DNA of 64,000 nucleotides from Pontibacter diazotrophicus (GCF_003367245.1 NZ_QRGR01000030.1:1-64000); one strand, 5' to 3'; counted from the first letter of the stretch, positions 8,633 through 17,640 are shown. Translations and numbers: made by a program. The notes: a model not told the origin generated them from the sequence alone.

Positions 8633-9952
8633 ATGAAAAACTTAATCTTAGCAGCGCTTGCTCTCCTGCTCATGTTCCCCTTTGCGCAGGCATACGCTGG
8701 TAAATTACCTGAAACAGAACAACCTGGCAAGCCAATGCAGGAAGCGATAAAAGTAGAAGTACGCAAAGAAAACGGGGAATACCAGCTTTACAGAGGTGGT
8801 GCCCCTTATTACATAAAGGGTGCAGGCGGTAGCCAGTATCTGAAGCAACTGGCGGCTTATGGCGGCAATTCCATCCGCACCTGGAGCACCGACAATGCAC
8901 AGGAGATACTGGACGAGGCACACAAGCATGGTCTAACCGTTACAATGGGCCTCGAAGTTGGTCGCGAGCGCCACGCCTTCGACTACAGCGACCCCCAGGC
9001 CGTTGCCCAGCAACTGGCGGAACTGCGGAAAGAGGTAATCAAATACAAAGACCACCCCGCTCTGCTGATATGGGGCATTGGTAACGAACTGAACCTGCAC
9101 TACACGAATCCACTGGTGTGGGATGCTGTGAACGACATTGCGAAAATGATTCACGAGGTAGACCCAAATCACCCGACCAGCACCATGCTGGCAGGCATCA
9201 ACAAGATGGAGGTGGATTATATAAAGGAGAAAGTGCCTGAACTGGACATACTGGCTGTGAACGCCTACGGTGGTTTACCGGATGTACCGAAACGGGTGCG
9301 TGAGTTCGGTTGGGAAGGCCCTTACATGATTACAGAATGGGGACCAACAGGGCACTGGGAAGGCCCGCAGACGCCCTGGGGCGCATCGGTGGAGGAAACC
9401 AGCAGCCAGAAAGCAGCTGTCTACAAAAGCCGCTACGAGGCCTCCATGCTGCAGGACAAGGAGCGTAACCTAGGCTCTTATGTATTTCTGTGGGGGCAGA
9501 AGCAGGAAAGAACACCTACCTGGTATGGCCTGTTTACAGAAGACGGTAAAGAGTCTGAGGTAATTGATGTGATGCAGTACCTCTGGACGGGCAACTGGCC
9601 TGAGAACCGCGCGCCGCACCTCAGTACGTTTGAGTTAGATGACAAAAAAGCTACCGACAGTGTTTACCTGAAGCCAAACAAAAATTACAAAGTAACAGCT
9701 GCTGTCACCGACCCGGATAATGATAAGCTGACGTATCGCTATGAGCTGTTGCACGAAAGTACTGATCTGAAAGAAGGCGGCGATCGTGAAAGCAGGCCCT
9801 CCGCAGTTGAGGGTAGTGTGTCTGGAACTACTGCAGGAAAGGCTAAGTTAAAAACACCAAAGCAGGAAGGAGCCTATCGCCTGTTTGTATATGTGTATGA
9901 CGGCAACAACAATGTGGCTACCGCCAACATACCATTCTATGTGAAGAAATAG
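8633..9952 (+). CDS. Secreted GH2-type TIM-barrel glycoside hydrolase
   Basis: From the ATG at 8633 (439 residues) the protein begins with a clear Sec signal ending near FAQAYA. The catalytic barrel resembles the GH2 TIM domain: WGIGNELN near residue 149 supplies the acid/base glutamate, and ITEWGP near residue 234 the nucleophile. There are none of the N-terminal jelly-roll domains of classical GH2 enzymes, so it is a stand-alone barrel followed by a C-terminal beta-sandwich of about 100 residues. The exact substrate is not predictable. An upstream in-frame start at 8591 would bury the signal peptide and was rejected. Confidence 0.8.
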   Translation: MKNLILAALALLLMFPFAQAYAGKLPETEQPGKPMQEAIKVEVRKENGEYQLYRGGAPYYIKGAGGSQYLKQLAAYGGNSIRTWSTDNAQEILDEAHKHGLTVTMGLEVGRERHAFDYSDPQAVAQQLAELRKEVIKYKDHPALLIWGIGNELNLHYTNPLVWDAVNDIAKMIHEVDPNHPTSTMLAGINKMEVDYIKEKVPELDILAVNAYGGLPDVPKRVREFGWEGPYMITEWGPTGHWEGPQTPWGASVEETSSQKAAVYKSRYEASMLQDKERNLGSYVFLWGQKQERTPTWYGLFTEDGKESEVIDVMQYLWTGNWPENRAPHLSTFELDDKKATDSVYLKPNKNYKVTAAVTDPDNDKLTYRYELLHESTDLKEGGDRESRPSAVEGSVSGTTAGKAKLKTPKQEGAYRLFVYVYDGNNNVATANIPFYVKK

Positions 9953-9976
9953 TCCATAAGGAACCAAACAAGGTAG

Positions 9977-10010
9977 CAGCGCCTGTAAAAACCATTTTTT
10001 ACAGGCGCTG
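9977..10010 (+). terminator. Rho-independent terminator after the GH2-type gene
   Basis: A perfect 15-bp stem, CAGCGCCTGTAAAAA (9977-9991) with TTTTTACAGGCGCTG (9996-10010), around a 4-nt loop, 25 bp beyond the stop codon. Confidence 0.8.
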
Positions 10011-10161
10011 GTCTTTTCAGCAAAGGGAAGCTTAACATAATGAAACATTTAAGAGCCCTGTAACTAAATGCTCTTGTCGTTTTACAAAAAATTGCACCCA
10101 ATATAAGAAACCTCACTTGCCTGTCTGGGTAATAAATAGTTAAAGTAAAATTGCATTAACT

Positions 10162-11622
10162 ATGGCTTCAGACAATACCGAAGATAAAAAAGTAAAAGAA
10201 GTACGCGCCTCAACACCGTCCCCACCCAGCGGTAAGGAGCGATTTAAGTGGTACGGGCCTGGGCTCATCTGGATGCTCTCCTCCGTAGGGTCTGGCTCCG
10301 TTCTTTTCACGCCACGGGTTGGCTCCAGGTATGAATACTCTCTCCTATGGATAGCACTGATAGTATTCGTGCTGATGTGGGTCATGATAAAAGAAGTTGG
10401 CCGCTATACTGTTGTAACCGGCAAAACCATACTGGATGGGTACAGAGACATATCCGGCAAAAGTGGCTGGGCGCTCTGGCTGATCTTTGTTCCCCAGATA
10501 GTTGCCGCCGTGGTAACCATTGCCGGAATTGCTGCGCTGGCTGGCAGCGCGCTCATGATCGCCTTTCCCGGAAACCAGCTTACCTATGCCATCGGCCTGA
10601 TTGTGCTTTCCATCATCCTGGTGGTATCAGGGCGGTATGTATGGGTAGAGCGTGCTACTAACGCACTTGCCGCAATTCTGGTGGTGATTGTGGTCGTCAC
10701 CGCTACCCGTGTCATCTCTTCGGGGCAGGCTCTCCTAAAGGGCGCCGTACCGAACATACCTTCTGACTTCGATATCGATTTTGTACTTCCATGGGTCGGC
10801 TTTATACTGGCTGGTGCCGCTGGCATTATGTGGTTCTCTTATTGGGTGGTGGCCCGGCAATATGGCGGTCCCCAGGCAAATCCTTCAGATGTAGATCATA
10901 TAGATGCGGATGCGGATGAAAACGAAGAGCGAAGTAATAAGCTGAGGCAGTGGGTAAAGATTATGAGTACAACCGCTGCTATCGGTGTATTGGGAGGAGG
11001 GTTGATCATCGTTGCCTTTACCATACTTGGTGCCGAGCTCCTCGCCCCGGAAGGCATTGTGCCGGAGGGCATTCAGGTGGCGAAGGACCTGACCAGGCTG
11101 TTGTCTGAGGTATGGGGAGAAGCAGGCTACTGGATGCTGATAACGGCTATTGTCATTGCCCTGGGCGGAACAGTACTGGCGAACCAGGATGGCTGGGGGC
11201 GCATGTTTGCCGATGCCACCATCGTGCTGCTGGCACCATGGTTCGAGAAAAACGACAAGGTAGAGTTCAAAAACAGAAACGAGATACATACAAAAGAAGA
11301 TCTTCCCAGGAGGCAGCATCTTTTCTATAGCTCTATTACACAGCGCCGGAAGCTAAAAAACATATATGCGGTTCTTTTTTGCGCGGTCATTCCTATTCTG
11401 CTGCTTTTCATTGTGCAGGACCCGGTTGACATCCTGTCTATTGGCGGGGCAGTTGCTGCAGCCCACACTCCTATCGTCGTTTTCCTGACCATGTACCTGA
11501 ACTACAAGAAGCTACCCAAACAACTTTCGCCCGGCATTTTCGCCACCGTTGTGATGACCCTTTCAGGTCTGTTCTACTTAGGATTTGCCTTGTTTTACTT
11601 TATACAAGGTGGCACCGGCTGA
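10162..11622 (+). CDS. Nramp-family-like transporter lacking the canonical metal site
   Basis: A 486-residue membrane protein with about 11 transmembrane helices and the Nramp fold signature of a GPGL motif entering TM1. In classical Nramp metal/proton symporters TM1 carries D-P-G-N and TM6 M-P-H. Here TM1 reads MLSSVGSGSVLFTPRVGS and the equivalent of TM6 reads AGIMWFSYWVVA, so the aspartate, asparagine, methionine and histidine ligands are absent. A charged cytoplasmic loop rich in Asp/Glu (about residues 240-265) follows. It belongs to a divergent branch and may move something other than Mn2+/Fe2+. The N-terminal tail is long and hydrophilic. No neighbour hints at the substrate. Confidence 0.8.
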   Translation: MASDNTEDKKVKEVRASTPSPPSGKERFKWYGPGLIWMLSSVGSGSVLFTPRVGSRYEYSLLWIALIVFVLMWVMIKEVGRYTVVTGKTILDGYRDISGKSGWALWLIFVPQIVAAVVTIAGIAALAGSALMIAFPGNQLTYAIGLIVLSIILVVSGRYVWVERATNALAAILVVIVVVTATRVISSGQALLKGAVPNIPSDFDIDFVLPWVGFILAGAAGIMWFSYWVVARQYGGPQANPSDVDHIDADADENEERSNKLRQWVKIMSTTAAIGVLGGGLIIVAFTILGAELLAPEGIVPEGIQVAKDLTRLLSEVWGEAGYWMLITAIVIALGGTVLANQDGWGRMFADATIVLLAPWFEKNDKVEFKNRNEIHTKEDLPRRQHLFYSSITQRRKLKNIYAVLFCAVIPILLLFIVQDPVDILSIGGAVAAAHTPIVVFLTMYLNYKKLPKQLSPGIFATVVMTLSGLFYLGFALFYFIQGGTG

Positions 11623-11843
11623 TGAATCAGCCAGACAGATCTATCCCGGATCTAACAAGATAAGATTACAGCATCTATGTGGAATAGCAAAGCAATGGAT
11701 GAGACAGCATTCTGTTCTGGTGCAGCAATTAAATTTTACTAATCGTATTATAAAAATAAATATTTTGAGTTAACTTGATACTACAAGCACAACCTAAGTA
11801 TCAAATCCTCACTTTGTAAGCCTGTATAAAACTTGATAAGCGT

Positions 11844-13691
11844 ATGCAGCAAGACGTAAAGCAACTGGAAGAACTGATAGAGCAAATAGACACTCTGCAC
11901 GAGGGGGCAGTGGCGTTGGAACAGAAGTTCGCACCGGCGGTTGAGTTGGTGCACCCGGAGTTTCGGAAGAGTGCCCAGAACCTGCTGCACTACCTGTCGT
12001 TGCGCAAGCATGATATGCGAAACCTGCAGGAGAACCTGTCGCAGCTGGGCTTGTCGTCGTTGGGGCGCGCGGAGGGGCATGTACTGGCTAGCCTGCAGGC
12101 GGTGCGGAACCAGCTCTGCCTCCTCTCTGCCTGCACACCTGCAGAAAAGGAACTCGCGGTTTCTTTTTTTGAGTACAGCGAATTGCTGGAGACACACACT
12201 GAGGCATTGTTGGGTCCAAAACCCGAAAAGCGAAATACCCGCATTATGGTGACGCTCCCCAGCGAGGCGGCCGAAGATTACGATTTGCTGCTTCGCCTGC
12301 TAAAAGCCGGCATGAACTGCGCCCGCATTAACTGCGCCCACGACAACGAAAAGGTGTGGCTGCAGATGGTGCAGCTTATTCATCAGGCCGAAGAAGAAAC
12401 AGGCGTCAAGTGCAAAATTCTGATGGACCTGATGGGACCGAAACTACGCACGGGCCCGTTGAAAGAGGGTCCGAAACTGATTACTATTCGACCTGCCCAG
12501 AATAATCTGGGTCAAACCACGGAAGCAGCTAATGTCTGGCTGGCACCACCGGATGCGCCTCCACCTGTCAACATGGATGCCTGGTTGCCTGTAAAAGCCG
12601 AGTGGGTAGCGCAACTACGGGAGAACGATGCCATCCTCTTTACCGATACGCGTGGCCGTAAACGCTCTTTCTCTGTTCTGAAGAAGGAAGCGAATGGCGT
12701 TATAGCGCACCTTTTCAAAAGCTCCTACATCACCACAGGCATGAAGCTGCGCATCAAAAACAAAGCCGTGGCGGAGCGAACAACCGAGGTAGGCGAACTG
12801 CCTCCCACTTTTGCGCCCATCATCCTCAAAAAAGATAACCTGCTGGTACTTACACGGGAACTGATACCCGGTGAGCCGGCGCTATACGACGACCAGGGCC
12901 ATGTGGTGAAGCCTGCTCAAATCTCCTGCACTCTTCCTGAGGTTTTTAAACAGGTAAAAGAAGGACAACCTATTCTTTTCGACGACGGCAAAATAGAGGG
13001 TAAAATCATGGAAGTCAACAAAGACTCCATTATGGTGAAAATCACCTATGCCAGCCCCACCGGCAGTAAGCTGCGTGACGACAAAGGCATTAACCTGCCC
13101 GAAAGTAAAATCCGGCTCAAGGGCATGACGGAGAAAGACAAGCATGACCTGAAGTTTGTAGCCAGGCACGCCGATATCGTCAACTTCTCTTTCGTGAACT
13201 ATGTGGAAGATGTAGAGGCGCTGCACCACGAACTAAATGAGTTGAAGGCAGATAATGTGAGCGTGATGCTGAAAATAGAGACGAAGGAGGGATTCCGTAA
13301 CCTGCCCCACCTGCTGCTTGCCTGCATGAAGCGCTACCCGGCAGGCATCATGATAGCACGCGGCGACCTGGCAGTGGAATGTGGTTTCCTGCGGCTGGCT
13401 GAGGTGCAGGAAGAGATTCTGTGGCTTTGCGAAGCGGCACATATGCCGGTGGTGTGGGCAACGCAGGTGTTGGAAACGCTAGCCAAGAAAGGCCGCCCCT
13501 CCAGGGCAGAGATAACGGATGCCGCCATGGCCCAGCGTGCCGACTGCGTGATGCTGAACAAAGGTCCGTATGTGGTACAGGCCATCGAAATGTTGCACGA
13601 CATCATGGTACGCATGCAGGAGCATCAGCACAAAAAAACATCGATGCTGCGCAGCCTGCAAGTGTCAGACATGGAGGCGCTACAGGAGTAA
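11844..13691 (+). CDS. Pyruvate-kinase-like protein, atypical architecture
   Basis: 615 residues. The first 125 form a helical, charged extension not found in ordinary pyruvate kinase. The catalytic (beta/alpha)8 barrel then follows with RIMVTLPSEAAEDYDLL, ARINCAHD, DLMGPKLRTG, a large inserted B domain, LKIETKEGFRNLP (catalytic Lys and metal-binding Glu), GIMIARGDLAVE and WATQVLETL. The C-terminal allosteric domain is missing; the protein ends soon after the barrel. Deviations: the usual Ser after Asn in the K+ site is Ala, Glu of GPEIRTG is Lys (a change tied to K+-independence in known enzymes), and SGETA near the end is replaced by NKGP. Could be a true K+-independent kinase or a relative with another activity. 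Confidence 0.8.
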   Translation: MQQDVKQLEELIEQIDTLHEGAVALEQKFAPAVELVHPEFRKSAQNLLHYLSLRKHDMRNLQENLSQLGLSSLGRAEGHVLASLQAVRNQLCLLSACTPAEKELAVSFFEYSELLETHTEALLGPKPEKRNTRIMVTLPSEAAEDYDLLLRLLKAGMNCARINCAHDNEKVWLQMVQLIHQAEEETGVKCKILMDLMGPKLRTGPLKEGPKLITIRPAQNNLGQTTEAANVWLAPPDAPPPVNMDAWLPVKAEWVAQLRENDAILFTDTRGRKRSFSVLKKEANGVIAHLFKSSYITTGMKLRIKNKAVAERTTEVGELPPTFAPIILKKDNLLVLTRELIPGEPALYDDQGHVVKPAQISCTLPEVFKQVKEGQPILFDDGKIEGKIMEVNKDSIMVKITYASPTGSKLRDDKGINLPESKIRLKGMTEKDKHDLKFVARHADIVNFSFVNYVEDVEALHHELNELKADNVSVMLKIETKEGFRNLPHLLLACMKRYPAGIMIARGDLAVECGFLRLAEVQEEILWLCEAAHMPVVWATQVLETLAKKGRPSRAEITDAAMAQRADCVMLNKGPYVVQAIEMLHDIMVRMQEHQHKKTSMLRSLQVSDMEALQE

Positions 13692-13849
13692 TTAGCTGAA
13701 GCAGTAAGCCTGTGTAGCTACAGCTGCAGCTTCATCTAATTGAATTTCAACTGCATACACTGTACTTTCTAAAACATTATACCTACCTTTCTACAAGCAA
13801 TGCACCCAAACGCGCTGTGAAAGGTGTTGCCTCTTGCTTACTTATAAAC

Positions 13850-14470
13850 ATGAACACTATGGAAAACACAAAGAAAATCCTGTTCCTGACAGGTGATTTT
13901 GCCGAGGATTATGAAACAATGGTGCCCTTTCAGATGCTCCTGATGGTAGGCTACGAAGTGCATGCCGTGTGCCCGGGCAAGAAAAAAGGCGACTTCATTA
14001 AAACGGCTATTCACGATTTTGAGGGCGACCAGACCTACACCGAAAAGCCGGGCCACAACTTCCAGCTTACCTACTCTTTCGCCGACGTAAACCCTGCCGA
14101 TTATGAGGGGCTGGTAATTGCCGGTGGCCGTGCCCCGGAATACCTGCGCCTGAACCAGGACGTACTCAACCTTGTGAAACACTTTGCCGACAACAATAAA
14201 CCATTAGCCGCTGTTTGCCACGCCATCCAGATACTGACAGCTGCCCGTGTGGTAGCAGGTCGTCGGCTGACGGCTTATCCTGCTGTTGGCCCTGAAGTAG
14301 AGATAGCAGGCGGCACATTTGTTTCGGTGGAGGCAACTGAAGCAGTAGTGGATGGCAACCTTGTCACCTCTCCTGCCTGGCCTGGCCACCCGAAATTTAT
14401 TCGTGCTTTTCTGGACGTGCTGGGCACAAAAATAGAATTAGGGCAACCTGCCACACTGGCATCAGTATAA
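13850..14470 (+). CDS. DJ-1/PfpI family protein
   Basis: About 206 residues, class I glutamine-amidotransferase-like fold of the DJ-1/PfpI superfamily. The nucleophile elbow is AAVCHAIQIL with Cys in the usual place, preceded by the GLVIAGGRAPEYLR loop, and the N-terminal strand is KKILFLTGDFAEDYE. Members are deglycase-, hydratase- or protease-like stress proteins; activity is not predictable here. Start is either ATG 13850 or ATG 13859 (three residues shorter). A strong terminator follows. Confidence 0.85.
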   Translation: MNTMENTKKILFLTGDFAEDYETMVPFQMLLMVGYEVHAVCPGKKKGDFIKTAIHDFEGDQTYTEKPGHNFQLTYSFADVNPADYEGLVIAGGRAPEYLRLNQDVLNLVKHFADNNKPLAAVCHAIQILTAARVVAGRRLTAYPAVGPEVEIAGGTFVSVEATEAVVDGNLVTSPAWPGHPKFIRAFLDVLGTKIELGQPATLASV

Positions 14471-14497
14471 CCTTTTCCATAGATTGATTAAATTTAC

Positions 14498-14544
14498 CAC
14501 TATCCTTTGTGCTCCGGCAATAGCGAAGAGCACAAAGGATAGTG
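14498..14544 (+). terminator. Long hairpin terminator after the DJ-1/PfpI gene
   Basis: A perfect 17-bp stem, CACTATCCTTTGTGCTC (14498-14514) with GAGCACAAAGGATAGTG (14528-14544), 13-nt loop, followed by a T-rich stretch. Confidence 0.75.
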
Positions 14545-14569
14545 CTGTTGTTTAACGAATTTTGGTTTG

Positions 14570-14800
14570 ATGAAAGACAGAATAATCGAAAAGCTACTTT
14601 ACAAGATTGCTGCTCTTTTGGTAGTATGCGGCGTATTGGCATGTTTCCTGAACTCTTCTGAAAGTTACTTCGGGCTGCACTTAATTTTGTCAGGGCTTAT
14701 AACAGGCGTCATCGCTATCTTCCTGTACATGAAGTATGAAAATGAACTGGAGCAGAAACGGGCAGCACTCAAAGAAAAGAAGTCGCTAAAGAAAAGATAG
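14570..14800 (+). CDS. Small two-helix membrane protein
   Basis: 76 residues from ATG 14570 (an adjacent TTG at 14567 was rejected). Two hydrophobic helices, KIAALLVVCGVLACFL and LILSGLITGVIAIFLYM, then a charged basic tail KKSLKKR. No recognised family. The stop is six bases before the next gene, so the two are probably cotranscribed. Confidence 0.6.
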   Translation: MKDRIIEKLLYKIAALLVVCGVLACFLNSSESYFGLHLILSGLITGVIAIFLYMKYENELEQKRAALKEKKSLKKR

Positions 14801-14806
14801 TATTTT

Positions 14807-15319
14807 ATGAAAGTATTGCACGCCCTCATCTCCTGTCTGCTACTGGCCTGCTGCCTTACCACACAGGCACAGGGAATAGAACAACAGTTTTTCCCGCCAG
14901 CAACGCAAAACGTATCTATAGCTAATGATGTAGCACGACCTCTGGTAGTCATAGGTTCACAGGAAACTACTTCTGATGCCTTGATCCTTGATCCCACTAA
15001 TATTCAGCATCTAAATGTCTATAAGGGAGAAAAGGCAGTGGAAAAGTTTGGCGACAAAGGCAAAGAAGGCGTGGTTGTCGTGGAACTGAAAGAAACGGTG
15101 CCTCTGGCAAGACTGCCGGAAATTTTTGAGCAGTTTAATGTGAGTAAGAAGGGGCAAACGCTGACTGTTGCCATAGATGGCAAACACGTCTCTGAACCGG
15201 AATTGCTGCTGGCCGACCTGCGCCAGATAAAGAAAGTAGAAGTAAAACCGTTTGATGTTACCGCCCCTTCCCGCTGGACATTTGATGAGGAGTACCTCAA
15301 CATTGTAACCGTTCAGTAA
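14807..15319 (+). CDS. Secreted protein resembling a stand-alone TonB-receptor plug fragment
   Basis: 170 residues with a Sec signal (MKVLHALISCLLLACCLTTQAQG). The segment LNVYKGEKAVEKFGDKGKEGVVVVEL resembles the part of TonB-dependent receptor plug domains where a parallel strand pair ends in GVVVVELK; such short plug-like proteins occur in Bacteroidota without a barrel. A beta-rich remainder has no catalytic motif. It lies between the small membrane protein and the beta-helix gene, spaced 6 and 14 bp, so a three-gene unit is likely. Confidence 0.65.
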   Translation: MKVLHALISCLLLACCLTTQAQGIEQQFFPPATQNVSIANDVARPLVVIGSQETTSDALILDPTNIQHLNVYKGEKAVEKFGDKGKEGVVVVELKETVPLARLPEIFEQFNVSKKGQTLTVAIDGKHVSEPELLLADLRQIKKVEVKPFDVTAPSRWTFDEEYLNIVTVQ

Positions 15320-15333
15320 TCAGCGTTCCTGCT

Positions 15334-17211
15334 ATGTACCTGAAGTGTATCCTATACCTGTTGCTGCTTGCCCTGCCGCTATCCGGATACGCTACAAATT
15401 ATTACATAAGCAGCAGTGGCAGCGATGATAACAATGGCCTTAGCCTGCAAACCCCCTGGCAAAGCATCAGCAGGCTGGACAGCATCCGTTTCAGTGCTGG
15501 CGACTCTATCCTGTTTGAAGGCGGCGCTACCTTTCCCGGCAACCTTTACTTCCATCAGGGGAATGTAGACACATCCGGCACATCCAACACTCCTGTTATT
15601 ATCAGTTCCTGGGGCACAGGCAAGGCCGTTATAGCGGCAGATACCAGCTACGGCCTTTATGTGTACAACATTGGCGGCATCGAGGTGCGCCACATTGCCT
15701 TTACAGGCAGCGGCTATGCCCAGAACAAAGAAAACGGCATCCTCTTCTTCAACGACCTCCCGGGAGACGTTAAGCTACAGCATGTTTACATTGATGATGC
15801 GGAAGTGCAGGGCTTCCGGAAAGCAGGCATTTCCATTGGAAGCAACAATGGCAACAGCGGCTTCAGCGATGTAAGGATTACGCGTGCCGTTGTACATGAT
15901 ATCGGCTCTGAAGGCATCAACAGCTGGGGCCTCTTTAATCAGCAAAAACAGGGCTATTCCCATCAGAACATTTATGTGGGCAACTGCCACGTATACCGGG
16001 TATTTGGCTTGCCCCTTCCGGATAACCATAGCGGCAGCGGCATTGTACTCTCCGATGTTGACACCGCCACCATAGAGCACTGTGTAGTGCACACCTGCGG
16101 TATGAATAACCTGCATTGCGGCGGGCCTGTCGGTATATGGGCCTGGGATGCCAATGCGGTGACTATCCAGTTTAACGAAGCTTATAACATGAGCGCAGGC
16201 CGCGGCTGCGACGGCGGTGGCTTTGACCTGGATGGCGGTGTTACAAATTCTGTGATGCAGTACAATTACTCCCACGACAACGACGGCCCCGGTTACCTGG
16301 TCGCGCAGTTTGAGTGGGCACGCCCCATGGTGAACAACGTGGTGCGCTACAACATATCAGAGAACGACGGCAGAAAGAACAACTATAAGGGAATTACTTT
16401 ATGGGTTGCGGACAAAAACAACAACGGGGGGAATCAGAACTTACTTGTACATAACAACACCATCTATGCCGACAGTCGATTTGTGCCTACCGGCGGTGGC
16501 CTCCGCATTATGAGTGCCAACCATCGCAACACCTCATTTTACAACAACATCTTTTATACTGCCAACGGGGCCGCTCTCATAGAAGCCACTGACACCACCA
16601 ACCAACTGGCGTTTAGCAACAACTTCTTCTACAGCCAAAACAGTGAGCCTTTGATTCAGTGGGGCGATACCGTCTTCTCAAGTCTGGTAGCATTTAAAGA
16701 AAACTACAAACTAATACCAAACGAGGAGGAGATGGTGGTTATAACAGCTAATCCGGGCTTAAAGGACCCGGGCACCGGCAAAACACTCGGCTATCCTCTT
16801 GACCTGGCAAAGCTGACGGCCTACCGGCTGGAGGCGCATTCTCCTCTTATAGACAAAGGCGTAAACCTGCAGGACACCTTGCCTGTCTCAACTGCAGCAC
16901 ACGATTTCTTCAGAAACCCTTTGTCACAGGGGCAACAGCCGGATATAGGCGCTGCAGAGTATACTGAACCGATAATTTACCAATCATTGCTATACTATAC
17001 CTTAAAAATGGACGGAACAAAACGCTCAAACATTAAACCTGGCCTCCGTGTCAACATCGTGCTAAAGGAGGATCAGCGCACCGGAGAACTAACAGAAGGC
17101 TACGTAGACAAAATTCTCACCAATTCCCCCACACATCCGCACGGTATTAAAGTAAGGCTGGAAACCGGCGAAGTAGGAAGAGTGAAGGAGATATTGGAGG
17201 AAGATCTCTAA
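15334..17211 (+). CDS. Secreted right-handed beta-helix protein fused in frame to a YwbE domain
   Basis: 625 residues. A Sec signal (MYLKCILYLLLLALPLSGYA) is followed by a parallel beta-helix of the pectate-lyase/Pfam beta-helix type spanning about residues 25-480, with ladders such as NNIFYTANGA and NHSGSGIVLSDVDTATIEHC, then a C-terminal block ending in DIGAAEYT, the usual end of such proteins. From residue 559 (ATG 17008) the frame continues without a stop into a complete YwbE (DUF2196) sequence. No active-site residues can be assigned to the helix part; it may bind or cleave acidic polysaccharide. The join may be a true fusion or a lost stop codon. Confidence 0.75.
   Translation: MYLKCILYLLLLALPLSGYATNYYISSSGSDDNNGLSLQTPWQSISRLDSIRFSAGDSILFEGGATFPGNLYFHQGNVDTSGTSNTPVIISSWGTGKAVIAADTSYGLYVYNIGGIEVRHIAFTGSGYAQNKENGILFFNDLPGDVKLQHVYIDDAEVQGFRKAGISIGSNNGNSGFSDVRITRAVVHDIGSEGINSWGLFNQQKQGYSHQNIYVGNCHVYRVFGLPLPDNHSGSGIVLSDVDTATIEHCVVHTCGMNNLHCGGPVGIWAWDANAVTIQFNEAYNMSAGRGCDGGGFDLDGGVTNSVMQYNYSHDNDGPGYLVAQFEWARPMVNNVVRYNISENDGRKNNYKGITLWVADKNNNGGNQNLLVHNNTIYADSRFVPTGGGLRIMSANHRNTSFYNNIFYTANGAALIEATDTTNQLAFSNNFFYSQNSEPLIQWGDTVFSSLVAFKENYKLIPNEEEMVVITANPGLKDPGTGKTLGYPLDLAKLTAYRLEAHSPLIDKGVNLQDTLPVSTAAHDFFRNPLSQGQQPDIGAAEYTEPIIYQSLLYYTLKMDGTKRSNIKPGLRVNIVLKEDQRTGELTEGYVDKILTNSPTHPHGIKVRLETGEVGRVKEILEEDL
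17008..17211 (+). CDS. YwbE (DUF2196) domain, possibly a separate gene
   Basis: The 67 residues from ATG 17008 match a whole YwbE protein: IKPGLRVNIVLKEDQRTG, TNSPTHPHGIKVRLE and GEVGRVKEI. YwbE proteins are small KOW/SH3-like cytoplasmic proteins of unknown role, normally free-standing. Here the reading frame is continuous with the upstream secreted beta-helix protein through an AT-rich joining stretch (about 16965-17007) that looks like former intergenic DNA. An internal start at 17008 would give a normal cytoplasmic YwbE. Confidence 0.7.
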   Translation: MDGTKRSNIKPGLRVNIVLKEDQRTGELTEGYVDKILTNSPTHPHGIKVRLETGEVGRVKEILEEDL

Positions 17212-17245
17212 GTTAGAAAGTTAGAGGGTTAGAAAGTTAAAAAGT
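17210..17245. repeat. Left inverted repeat of the four-helix-bundle cassette
   Basis: 36 bp made of AGTTAGAAAG / GTTAGAGGG / GTTAAAAAG units, beginning inside the stop codon of the YwbE frame. Its reverse complement is found at 17641-17684 on the other side of the four-helix-bundle gene. Confidence 0.85.
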
Positions 17246-17625
17246 CATTTGTTTGTTTGTGATGACTTTCTGATGGTGGTGAGAATAGCTGTAAGCGCTG
17301 CTGCTTCTTGTTTTAAATTGACTAAGAGTTCAGCTTTTACAATGTCTGATTCTTCCAGCATCTCCAGCCAGAAAAGGGATTCATCTGCTGCTTCTAACAC
17401 GAGGCCAATCTTTGATATAAACTCAGCATTAGACCTTGCGCGGCAGGCCGCACGATAGTTTGCCGCAACAGATGTAGCCGAACGAAGCAACTGCTTTCCC
17501 AGAGTTTGCGCATCGGGCCTATTCGGCAGCGTCTGAAACAATTTGATTACACGTAGTGCAAATGTCTTCGTTCGCGCCTTAAACTGTACTGCAAAATCAT
17601 AATTGCTCAACCTCACCTCACTCAT
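17245..17625 (-). CDS. Four-helix-bundle protein (23S rRNA intervening-sequence protein family)
   Basis: 126 residues of the IVS/S23 family (PF05635), a four-helix bundle that oligomerises into rings. Diagnostic segment: the second helix with LPNRPDAQTLGKQLLRSATSVAANYRAACRARS, followed by FISKIGLVLEAADESLFWLE. First seen in intervening sequences of 23S rRNA and also related to the Avd accessory protein of diversity-generating retroelements; the role of free copies is unknown. It is flanked by inverted repeats (17210-17245 and 17641-17684) that fill the whole gap between YwbE and radC. No rRNA or reverse transcriptase is nearby. Confidence 0.88.
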   Translation of the reverse strand: MSEVRLSNYDFAVQFKARTKTFALRVIKLFQTLPNRPDAQTLGKQLLRSATSVAANYRAACRARSNAEFISKIGLVLEAADESLFWLEMLEESDIVKAELLVNLKQEAAALTAILTTIRKSSQTNK

Positions 17626-17640
17626 AATTCCAGATGCTCA

